Notes under the pieces: generated by a model
Told to the model about the DNA's origin: nothing
What the model saw: only the letters and a program-made list of their open reading frames with translations
The model's database searches: none
NCBI GenBank assembly: GCA_024275615.1
Contig: JAJRYU010000728.1
Location: 1 to 12,306, forward strand
Direction of reading: 5' to 3'
DNA length: 12,306 nt
Source of the DNA: Planctomycetota bacterium
GTDB lineage: Bacteria; Planctomycetota; GCA-002687715; DRQF01
Shown here: positions 1-6,767 of the stretch, one piece after another
How positions within the stretch are numbered: the stretch's first letter is position 1
How the letters are laid out: every line of letters begins with the position of its first letter
Program-made: the position numbers and the translations under genes

Positions 1-961
1 CTTCGACGAAAGTGTGATCGTGCATTGTCGCAGCACAAGTTTGATTCACTTCCGCCATGAGATCCGCGATCAACGCGACCCTTTTGCAGAGGTTGGCCCG
101 ACCAACCACTTCGGAGAATTCGAAGTTGGCGACCTGCGCTTGGCGATTACTTGCAGTCCTCTCCAAGAAGGCGGCTTCGTCATTTGTGAGATTCGCGACC
201 CCCAACACGATGACAAAATCGTAGCCAAGATTCCTATCGAAGGTGAAGAGGCTTCAGGTGGCATTTATCTCGGTGAGCGACGGCTGATTGACTTGGCACC
301 AAACTCAATACCGGTCTCGCAAGAAACGAAGATCCGTTTCACGAATGTTGACAATCGCATCGAGTTGGTCCTCGACGGCAAGCAAATCGCTACAATACCC
401 TATGACCACTTGCCCAGGCTTCTCGCAGGAGCCCCGGACTGGCCCGCAGGGGTCGGTTTTGGCGTCCAAAACGCCAAGGTACGATTCGACGAAGCACAGA
501 TCTATCGAGACATCTATTACCGTGGTGATGGCAGTGGCATGCAGCGCTCGATTTTCGAGCCAACCTACCAGAGTTGGCGCACGGACATACCCGCCGGCCA
601 CTACTACATGCTGGGTGACAACTCGCCATCGAGCAACGACTCACGTGACTGGAGTCTCAAGATCCTCAAGTTCAAGGATACCGAAAAGGAATTGCGGGGC
701 GACATGTCAGCAGTGGTCGACCCAGATGCCTTGGAAAACCGCCTGGAGAACCCCTACACCATTTCCAGCACTGAAGCGGATGGGAAAACCACTACCGAGC
801 GTTTCTTTGTTGACGATTTCGGTAACAAGCACGCACTTAGCCAATATGGCCAGCTCACCGGGATTGAAGAAGAGCCCTCTCCCACCGTCCCGAGGCATCT
901 GTTTGTTGGGCGAGCCTATGCAGTGTTCTTGCCCCTCGCCCGAATGAAAATAATTCGTTAG
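1..961 (+). CDS. lepB: Type I signal peptidase paralog with inserted beta-sandwich domain (5'-truncated by window edge)
   Basis: The reading frame is already open at base 2, so the true start lies outside the window; the GTG at 14 is not convincing as a start. The C-terminus carries the signal peptidase I box E, GDNSPSSNDSRDW (GDN codons at 614-622), and the family's typical end, FVGRAYAVFLPL. Upstream is a non-canonical region (about 95-535) resembling a concanavalin/DUF1080-like beta-sandwich, with a VGDLRLAI strand, a LVLDGKQIATIPYDHLP strand and a closing VRFDEAQIYRDIYY strand. The same elements occur in the same order in the next gene, so the two are tandem paralogs. The catalytic Ser and Lys would lie before the window and cannot be checked. 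Expected role: cleaving signal peptides from exported proteins at the outer face of the inner membrane. The symbol reflects the family; this copy may be specialised. It is followed after 8 bases by the second copy, probably in one operon. Confidence 0.8.
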   Translation, partial: FDESVIVHCRSTSLIHFRHEIRDQRDPFAEVGPTNHFGEFEVGDLRLAITCSPLQEGGFVICEIRDPQHDDKIVAKIPIEGEEASGGIYLGERRLIDLAPNSIPVSQETKIRFTNVDNRIELVLDGKQIATIPYDHLPRLLAGAPDWPAGVGFGVQNAKVRFDEAQIYRDIYYRGDGSGMQRSIFEPTYQSWRTDIPAGHYYMLGDNSPSSNDSRDWSLKILKFKDTEKELRGDMSAVVDPDALENRLENPYTISSTEADGKTTTERFFVDDFGNKHALSQYGQLTGIEEEPSPTVPRHLFVGRAYAVFLPLARMKIIR

Positions 962-969
962 AAGACTGG

Positions 970-2622
970 ATGCGAAAATGGGACGTCTTTTTTGACCGAA
1001 CCCCAGAGAAAAACATCATGAACGCCAAAGACAAAAAAACCAACAAGGGGTTCTGGCGCGAGAACGTCGAGGCCCTCACCTTCGCCGTTATCATGGCCTT
1101 GGTGATCAAGCAGTTCGCTTTCGAAGCCTACAAGGTCCCCACGCAGTCGATGGAACCGACCATCATTGGGCGGGATGTGGGTGGCAGTCGGTTGATTGCC
1201 AACAAGTTCACCTACATGATTCGCGATCCCCGACGCTGGGAGATCATGATCTTTCAATACCCCCACAATCGCATGTTGAACTACGTCAAGCGCGGTGTCG
1301 GCGTTGGCCCCGAATGGTTCTTTATCAGGGGTGGAGATCTCTACACTGCCGACTTCGATTTAGGTCACGACGAAGCTCTTCAAAAGGCCAAAATCCTGCG
1401 AAAGCCGGCCAAACTGCAAGAGCGGCTTTTCGATGCCAACAACTGCATCGCGCCGGAAAAACGCGGAGTGGAGGACTTTCGTTCCTATTGGATCAACGAA
1501 GCGGGCGGCAGCGCGGTTGGAGTGTCTCCTGACTTCAAAGAGGAAGTCATTTCTTTCGACGCCACGAAGAAAGCTGTCCGGGTCCGGTTTACTCGTCCTG
1601 CGGGAGAGTTGAAGCTCGTCGATGGCAAGGAAAACGTCATCTGTAATCGTCGCTTTGACGATTGGTCAAGACGCGCTCCCGCCGTGGGAAGTTTTGGCAA
1701 GTTGCTAGGCCTGCCGTTTCCCGTCGGCCAAGAAAATACACGCGACCCAGCGGTTCCCGTCGGCGACATGCGGATGCGGTTTGAAGTCAAACCACAAACC
1801 AACAAGGGTAAGGTACTTTTTGAGATCAGAGACTTTACCCTCGAAAACGCTATCGTTGTCGAAATCGCTGTTGACGGCTCGCCTGAGAAGAGCAGTCTCA
1901 CTCTTGGTGATGTTCATGAGGAATTTGATGCGCGCCTAACCGGCGACGCCTGGACTTTGGTCTCTGTTGCAAATTGTGACAACCTCGTGACCGTCCGCAT
2001 CGACGGCGACGTGGTTTTTGAGCATGAGTACGATCACAGACTGTTTCCAGTGAGCCGCGTCGTCATGAGCAATTCCCAACTCGAGCCAGTCGTGGCGACA
2101 GCGGATGCCGACACGCCCAGGCAGAAACCCTTCGAGAACGCCATGATCTGGGGATTCGCTGGCGGAAAAGCCCAATTTCGTGACATCGAATTATCGCGTG
2201 ACAACTACTACACGGAATCCGGTGCCACCGACTTTCACATCCCCGAAGACAATTTCTTGCCCTTGGGCGACAACTCCCCTGACAGCCTCGATGGTCGCAG
2301 TTGGAAAGTTGCTGAAATGCGTTACAAAAATGATGATGGCGAGATCATCACTCTCAGTGGCGATGCTGAAGCAGTCACCGAAGCGCCAACACGCCCTGGC
2401 GAGAACCCCTACGACAACAACACGAAGTTCTTAGATTCCTTTGGCAATCTACACACGATTGATCCAGATCGCATTGTCCGTGTGCCTTACAAGGGAGCGG
2501 ACGGCGTTGAAGCAACTATCCCTGCGACCATCCGTCTTGGCAATTTCGTGCCTCGAAAGTTCATTCAAGGGCGCGCCTACTTGACGTTCTTCCCTTTGCT
2601 CCAAATCGGCCCGATTCGGTGA
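970..2622 (+). CDS. lepB: Type I signal peptidase (S26 family) with large inserted domain
   Basis: A membrane serine protease that removes N-terminal signal peptides from Sec/Tat-exported proteins. At 550 residues it is far longer than E. coli LepB (about 324). Visible parts: a cytoplasmic N-terminus; one TM segment at about 36-52; the box B nucleophile Ser60 in VPTQSMEPT; the box D general-base Lys107 in NYVKRGVGVGPEW; box E GDNSPDSLDGRSW starting at Gly433; and the terminal GRAYLTFFPL. Between Lys107 and box E lie about 320 residues. The part from about 255 to 415 looks like a LamG/DUF1080-type beta-sandwich (VGDMRMRFEV, VTVRIDGDVVFEHEYDH, QFRDIELSRDNYY) and matches the insert in the preceding gene. 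Two start codons are possible: ATG 970, and ATG 1018, which gives the shorter N-terminus usual for the family. Neither has a good Shine-Dalgarno. Its stop overlaps the start of lptB, suggesting translational coupling. Box D (GVGPE rather than GLPGE) and box E (DGR rather than DSR) deviate slightly. Confidence 0.9.
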   Translation: MRKWDVFFDRTPEKNIMNAKDKKTNKGFWRENVEALTFAVIMALVIKQFAFEAYKVPTQSMEPTIIGRDVGGSRLIANKFTYMIRDPRRWEIMIFQYPHNRMLNYVKRGVGVGPEWFFIRGGDLYTADFDLGHDEALQKAKILRKPAKLQERLFDANNCIAPEKRGVEDFRSYWINEAGGSAVGVSPDFKEEVISFDATKKAVRVRFTRPAGELKLVDGKENVICNRRFDDWSRRAPAVGSFGKLLGLPFPVGQENTRDPAVPVGDMRMRFEVKPQTNKGKVLFEIRDFTLENAIVVEIAVDGSPEKSSLTLGDVHEEFDARLTGDAWTLVSVANCDNLVTVRIDGDVVFEHEYDHRLFPVSRVVMSNSQLEPVVATADADTPRQKPFENAMIWGFAGGKAQFRDIELSRDNYYTESGATDFHIPEDNFLPLGDNSPDSLDGRSWKVAEMRYKNDDGEIITLSGDAEAVTEAPTRPGENPYDNNTKFLDSFGNLHTIDPDRIVRVPYKGADGVEATIPATIRLGNFVPRKFIQGRAYLTFFPLLQIGPIR

Positions 2623-3395
2623 GCCTCTTCGCGTGCAAGAACCTCAGAAAGAGCTATGGCAAGAAGACTGTCATCAGCGATGTCACTCTGCGCGTGGAAA
2701 ACCAGGAAATCGTCGGCCTCCTCGGTCCCAACGGTGCTGGCAAGACAACAACGTTCTCCATGGCCATGGGACTGACTCGCCCCGACAGTGGTAGCATTTC
2801 CTTTCAGGGCCAAGACCTTACCCACCTCCCCGTTGCCAAGCGGGCGCGCTTAGGAATGGGCTACTTGGCGCAAGAACCTTCGGTATTCCGGAAACTCAAT
2901 GTGCGCGACAATGTTTTGGCGGTTCTGGAATGGGTCCCTGGACTCAATGCCAAAGACCGCGTAACCCGAATGGAAGCCATTCTTGCTGAACTACGTCTTG
3001 ATTCTCTAGCGCGCCAACGAGCGGATCTCTTGTCTGGGGGCGAGCGCCGCCGATTGGAGATCGCCCGTATCCTGGTAACAGAACCCAAGTTGGTTCTCCT
3101 CGACGAACCATTCGCTGGAGTTGACCCTATTGCCGTCGAAGAAATCCAAGCTTTAGTTTGCTCTTTGCGCGATCGCGGCATCAGCATCTTGATTACCGAC
3201 CACAACGTGCGTGAAACACTCAGCATCACAGACCGCTCTTACATCATTGCTGAGGGAGCGATTCTCAAGCACGGTCCAGCGGCTGAACTTGTTGACGACG
3301 AACAAGTCCGGCGCGCCTACCTGGGCCGCAGCTTCACAATGCCAGAATTGGCCGGAAAGCCCGCCGTACAGGCCAAGGAAACCGAACCGGAATAG
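2619..3395 (+). CDS. lptB: LPS export ABC transporter ATP-binding protein LptB
   Basis: Cytoplasmic ATPase of the LptB2FG transporter, which extracts lipopolysaccharide from the inner membrane and drives it to the outer membrane over the Lpt bridge. The 258 residues show a full ABC cassette: Walker A GPNGAGKT (36-43), Q-loop Gln85 in YLAQEPSVFRKL, signature LSGGE (138-142), Walker B VLLDEPFAGVDP (159-170) and switch His195 in ITDHNVRETL. The stretches EPSVFRKL, LSGGERRRLEIAR, DEPFAGVDPIAV, TDHNVRETL and YLGRSF are the wording specific to LptB rather than to the related LivG/LivF group. The GTG start overlaps the signal peptidase stop as GTGA; the next ATG is at codon 48, inside the fold, so GTG is the only sensible start. 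The C-terminus has about 18 extra charged residues after the YLG motif. No lptF, lptG, lptA or lptC gene lies in the window, and the sigma-54 gene rpoN that often follows lptB is absent. Confidence 0.95.
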   Translation: MSLFACKNLRKSYGKKTVISDVTLRVENQEIVGLLGPNGAGKTTTFSMAMGLTRPDSGSISFQGQDLTHLPVAKRARLGMGYLAQEPSVFRKLNVRDNVLAVLEWVPGLNAKDRVTRMEAILAELRLDSLARQRADLLSGGERRRLEIARILVTEPKLVLLDEPFAGVDPIAVEEIQALVCSLRDRGISILITDHNVRETLSITDRSYIIAEGAILKHGPAAELVDDEQVRRAYLGRSFTMPELAGKPAVQAKETEPE

Positions 3396-3448
3396 GTTCC
3401 AGAAGTGCTTGCCCATCGCGCCCGTGCGCCCAGTTTTCGTCCGAGCCG

Positions 3449-3467
3449 AATGCTCCAAGAGCATTTT
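3449..3467 (+). terminator. Probable intrinsic terminator of the lepB-lptB operon
   Basis: A perfect 7-bp inverted repeat, AATGCTC (3449-3455) and GAGCATT (3459-3465), with a CAA loop, runs into TTTT (3464-3467). It lies 53 bases after the lptB stop codon. The stem has only three G-C pairs and the T run is short, so its strength is uncertain. Confidence 0.5.
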
Positions 3468-3527
3468 CGCACCCAGAATCCCAATCCGCTTGATCGTCAT
3501 CTTGTGCACATCATGTAGAATGTGGTT

Positions 3528-3547
3528 CATGGGGTGAATACTCCATG
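3528..3547. repeat. Inverted repeat / hairpin, 8-bp stem with GAAT loop
   Basis: CATGGGGT (3528-3535) pairs with ACTCCATG (3540-3547) across the 4-base loop GAAT; one pair is G-T, the rest are Watson-Crick. No T run follows on either side, so it is not an obvious terminator. It could be an RNA hairpin in an untranslated region or a protein-binding palindrome. The function is unknown. Confidence 0.4.
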
Positions 3548-3563
3548 CCAGGATCTCCCCAAG

Positions 3564-3572
3564 TTATCCACA
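3564..3572 (+). promoter_or_regulatory. DnaA box (TTATCCACA)
   Basis: An exact match to the consensus DnaA-binding 9-mer TTATNCACA. Nearby are TTGTGCACA at 3502-3510 (one mismatch) and CTTTCCACA at 3642-3650 (two mismatches), with an AT-rich patch between the box and the last of these. A single 9-mer can arise by chance. It may be a DnaA titration or regulatory site, or part of an origin; the sequence alone does not decide. Confidence 0.35.
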
Positions 3573-3841
3573 ACTCGCCAACACACGGGTATTTTATTAA
3601 GACAAATTGCTATTTCGGCTTAGGGTCTGGACAGCTCAGTTCTTTCCACAATGTTTCACGTCGATCAAGACTTGCAACGGGCTTGAAGGCAGCCAAATTG
3701 CATAATTAGCGCATTTTGTAGTGCACCTCCTCGTTGTCCCCCCCTTATATTGCCCCTGTTACCAAGCTCGATCGGTGATTCGGGGCGACTGCCACGGGGG
3801 ATCACGACTCGATTCGAGCGCCGTGGGTTGGGGGAATCGGG

Positions 3842-4831
3842 ATGGGAAGCGCCTTTCGAATATTGATCGCCGACGATGACGTGGCTTCGAGAAAAGTGTT
3901 GCAAGGTTTCTTGGAAGGACGGGGTTTCCAAGTCCGCACCGCCGAGTCCGCAACGGAAGCTGCCAGCCTGTTGAAGGACCGTGGCCAGGAATTGCTCATT
4001 TCGGCAATCTCCATGGCGGACTGTTCTGGATTGGATCTCTTGGTTAGAGCTCAGGAGGTTGATCCCTCCCTCGACGTCATTCTCATGACTGGCTACTTGG
4101 ACATGAGTTTCGCCATCCAAGGCATGCGAAAAGGCGCCTTTGACTTTTTCCACAAACCATTCAATTTCGAAAAGATCGGCTTTGCCGTGGATCGGGCCCA
4201 AGAACAACGAGATGTTCGCCCCGACGCGCAACGCTACATGGTTGAGAAACGCGAAAAAGAACTTCAACAAGAAACGGCCCTTTCTTTGGCCAGGGCAGCG
4301 GAAGGGCGTGATCGCCTGAATATCGGACATGGGCGTCGCGTTGCCGCGTACGCCGTCAAACTTGCGCGCAAACTCTGCTACAGCCAAGAAGGCATCGCCC
4401 GTCTGGAGTTGGGTTGCAAACTTCATGACATCGGCAAAATCGGAATCGACGATGCTATTCTCAACAAGGCCGGCCCTCTGACGGATTCCGAATTCGTCAT
4501 CATGAAGCGCCATTCTGAAATTGGCGAATACATCATCAAGCCGGTTTCGTTTTTTAGCGAGTTGGTTCCAGTGTTGCGTTGGCACCATGAGCGTTGGGAC
4601 GGGGCCGGTTATCCGGATGGTCTGTCAGGAGAGGACATTCCTCTTGATGCACGCATTGCTGGCCTATGCGATTTCTTCGACGCTGTGACATCGAAACGGC
4701 CATACCGCAATCCGATGTCATTGGCGGAAGCTCTTTCCATGGTCGAAGCCGAACGAGGCAAGTATTTTGACCCCATGCTGGTCGATCTATTCCTGGAGAT
4801 CCAAGCCCCGCATCTTGAATCTGTGGCCTAA
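3842..4831 (+). CDS. Receiver-like / HD-GYP domain protein (c-di-GMP phosphodiesterase-type)
   Basis: A 329-residue cytoplasmic regulator. The N-terminal receiver domain (about 5-120) has the acidic cluster Asp11-Asp13, the switch Thr83 in LMTGY and Lys105 in HKPF, but the phospho-acceptor position reads LLISAISMAD: Ala55 (codon GCA, 4004-4006) replaces Asp. A charged, probably helical linker (about 120-155) leads to an HD-GYP domain with all the metal-site motifs visible: His163, HDIGK (His195-Asp196), KRHSEIG (His224), HHERWDGAGYPDGL (His248-His249, GYP at 256-258) and Asp277/Asp280 in CDFFDAVTSKRPYR. Known HD-GYP domains hydrolyse cyclic di-GMP (or cGAMP in some lineages). I infer an active output domain controlled by something other than Asp phosphorylation, or constitutively active. 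No sensor kinase gene is adjacent and it appears to be transcribed alone. The ATG is preceded by a G-rich run, a weak ribosome site. Confidence 0.9.
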   Translation: MGSAFRILIADDDVASRKVLQGFLEGRGFQVRTAESATEAASLLKDRGQELLISAISMADCSGLDLLVRAQEVDPSLDVILMTGYLDMSFAIQGMRKGAFDFFHKPFNFEKIGFAVDRAQEQRDVRPDAQRYMVEKREKELQQETALSLARAAEGRDRLNIGHGRRVAAYAVKLARKLCYSQEGIARLELGCKLHDIGKIGIDDAILNKAGPLTDSEFVIMKRHSEIGEYIIKPVSFFSELVPVLRWHHERWDGAGYPDGLSGEDIPLDARIAGLCDFFDAVTSKRPYRNPMSLAEALSMVEAERGKYFDPMLVDLFLEIQAPHLESVA

Positions 4832-5164
4832 ACTCGATCCAATCTGTCCTACCACATGATCTCGTCGCCGATTTCATGAACTGGTCAGCTGGGATGGGTA
4901 GAAATTCACCAGAATCTGAGCAAGAAAACCCTGAGTTTCTGCCGAAGATCCTGTTATCGCTTCCTAAGTGCCGACGCGAGAATAACGTCCCAGTTTGGCT
5001 CTCATCTTCGTTCTGTGCTCAATCGCGTGAATCCTCGAAGACAGTGAGTGCGCTGTGGTTTTCGCTCAATCGCCCAACCCGAATCTGACCCAAACGTCGG
5101 GCCAAAATGGGGAGCAGCTGTTGTTGCGCGGGCCCTAAGGCTTTACAAATGCTAATGTGACTTT
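4832..5164. other. 333-base intergenic region upstream of the radical SAM gene
   Basis: A 70-codon frame (4876-5088) exists but its protein is low in recognisable structure, has no ribosome site, and is not called. No strong terminator is visible after the HD-GYP gene. Just before the radical SAM ATG is TTTACA (5142-5147), but no -10 element follows at a usual distance. No Shine-Dalgarno precedes the ATG at 5165. Confidence 0.5.
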
Positions 5165-6763
5165 ATGGCCATCAAGTCGAAATCTAAAATCAAAAAGACA
5201 TCACGACCTGTTCATTTTTGCATGATCAGACCACCAACGCTGACATCGGTAGGCGCCGTTGGCCAAGATGCAGTGCCGCCAATTGGTCCATCCTATGTAA
5301 CTGGGTCGATTCTCGCCGCCGGACACGACGTTTGCGCCATCGATGCAGTTGGCGAAGCACTGGACCAATACACGCTCTTGGCCGGCTACGAAAACGTCTT
5401 GGTGCACGGCCTCACTGACGAAGAGATTGTCGCAAGAATCCCCAAGAATATTGACGTCATCGGTGTGTCCAGCATGTTCTCTGTCGAGTGGCCGATCACC
5501 CGCCGGGTCATCGATGCTATCCGTCTTGGGTTTCCCAAGGCCCTCATTGTCTTGGGAGGTGAACATGCGACGGCCTCGCCAGAGTTTTCTCTCACCAGCT
5601 GCGAAGGAGTCGATGTCGCGGTTCTGGGTGAGGGTGAAGAGACAATTGTCGAGCTCTTGGATGCTTTTTCAAAGGACGGCGATTTCAGTCTGGTCGCAGG
5701 TATTGTCTATCGAGACAATCAGACATGCATTCGCACAGGCCCCCGTAACCGAGTCAAGGCAATCGATACAATTCCTGCACCTTCTTGGGATCTGTGGCCA
5801 GTCGAAAAGTACATCGATCGCGAGTTAACTCATGGAGTGAATCTCGGGCGGTGTATGCCGATCCTGGCAAGTCGTGGTTGCCCCTATCAATGTACTTTCT
5901 GCTCCAGCCCGCAAATGTGGACAACCATGTGGAATGCGCGAGACCCCAAAGACGTCATTCGCGAGATGAAACTCTACATAGAGAAATACAACGCTTCGAA
6001 TTTCGACTTCTACGATCTCACCGCCATCGTCAAGAAGAGTTGGATCGTTGAATTCTGCCATTTATTGGAAAGCGAAAACCTGAAGATCACATGGCAACTT
6101 CCCTCGGGCACAAGAAGTGAAGCCATTGATGAAGAAGTCGCAGAACTTCTCTATCGCTCTGGCTGTCGCAGCATGAACTATGCTCCCGAGACTGGTTCAG
6201 TCGAGGAACTCAAGAGAATCAAGAAACGCTGCGATCTTGGCCGCATGCTCACCTCAATCCGTGGATCTCACTGTGCGGGAATCCAAATCAAGGTCAACTT
6301 TGTCTTCGGCATGCCCGGGCAGACGTGGAACGACGTGCGGCAGACGTTTAAGTTCTTCACTAAGTTAGCATGGGTTGGCGTTGATGACATTGCATGCTTC
6401 CCGTTCTCGCCCTATCCGGGTTCCGAGCTCTTTTTGCAACTGAGTGAAAAAGGTGCCGTCTCCCTTGATGAGGAGTACTTCATCAGTCTGATGGGCTACA
6501 CGGACATCCCCAAGAGCATCTCCTATGCCGATGCCATCAGCTCCCGACAGTTGGTCTGGCTCAACATCACTGGGATGATGTTCTTCTATGGAGTCAGCAT
6601 GGTGCTACGACCTTGGCGATTCTTCAACTTGGTCTTTGGACTGTTGTTCAAACGCAATTCAAGCAAGCTGACAATGGCTATGGCCAACACCAGGCGCAAG
6701 CGCCAAGCGTTGAAACTCTTTAAGCAAAGCGGCAGTTCTACTGTCCAAATCGCACCCCAATGA
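5165..6763 (+). CDS. B12-binding-domain radical SAM enzyme
   Basis: The 532 residues form a cobalamin-binding-like Rossmann domain followed by a radical SAM TIM-barrel. The N-terminal part (about 15-175) shows MIRPPTLTS, PPIGPSYVTGSILAAGHDV, the VLGGEHATASPEF strand-loop and VAVLGEGEETIVELL, all typical of B12-binding radical SAM proteins. SRGCPYQCTFCSS gives the CxxxCxxC [4Fe-4S] ligands Cys239, Cys243 and Cys246. APETGS and VNFVFGMPGQTWNDVRQT are later barrel motifs. The DxHxxG motif that supplies the lower cobalt ligand in some B12 enzymes is not present (DAVGEA at the matching place). A hydrophobic stretch near the C-terminus (about 465-500) suggests membrane association. Related enzymes methylate or rearrange lipids, hopanoids, tetrapyrroles and natural products; the substrate here cannot be told. 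The ATG lacks a Shine-Dalgarno. The gene ends 4 bases from the convergent methyltransferase gene. Confidence 0.85.
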   Translation: MAIKSKSKIKKTSRPVHFCMIRPPTLTSVGAVGQDAVPPIGPSYVTGSILAAGHDVCAIDAVGEALDQYTLLAGYENVLVHGLTDEEIVARIPKNIDVIGVSSMFSVEWPITRRVIDAIRLGFPKALIVLGGEHATASPEFSLTSCEGVDVAVLGEGEETIVELLDAFSKDGDFSLVAGIVYRDNQTCIRTGPRNRVKAIDTIPAPSWDLWPVEKYIDRELTHGVNLGRCMPILASRGCPYQCTFCSSPQMWTTMWNARDPKDVIREMKLYIEKYNASNFDFYDLTAIVKKSWIVEFCHLLESENLKITWQLPSGTRSEAIDEEVAELLYRSGCRSMNYAPETGSVEELKRIKKRCDLGRMLTSIRGSHCAGIQIKVNFVFGMPGQTWNDVRQTFKFFTKLAWVGVDDIACFPFSPYPGSELFLQLSEKGAVSLDEEYFISLMGYTDIPKSISYADAISSRQLVWLNITGMMFFYGVSMVLRPWRFFNLVFGLLFKRNSSKLTMAMANTRRKRQALKLFKQSGSSTVQIAPQ

Positions 6764-6767
6764 GATC

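Larger units (their letters stand above)
3396..3841. other. 446-base intergenic region between lptB and the HD-GYP gene
   Basis: No credible coding frame is seen. In order it holds a likely terminator for the lptB operon (3449-3467), an 8-bp stem hairpin (3528-3547), a perfect DnaA box (3564-3572) with weaker near-matches at 3502-3510 and 3642-3650, and an AT-rich patch (about 3591-3618). The last 100 bases are rich in C and then G runs. A CATAAT at 3701-3706 and a TATATT at 3746-3751 resemble -10 elements, but no -35 sits at a proper distance, so I do not call a promoter. Confidence 0.6.

Noticed and set aside
14..16. GTG as start of the first signal peptidase gene
   Set aside because: The frame is open from base 2 and the catalytic N-terminal half of the protein would be missing; the gene is cut by the window edge.
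3665..4588. 307-codon open frame on the minus strand opposite the HD-GYP gene
   Set aside because: It is antisense to a gene with unmistakable receiver and HD-GYP motifs; its own translation shows no recognisable domain and it has no ribosome site.
4876..5088. 70-codon frame in the gap before the radical SAM gene
   Set aside because: No ribosome site, no recognisable motif, and a length easily reached by chance.
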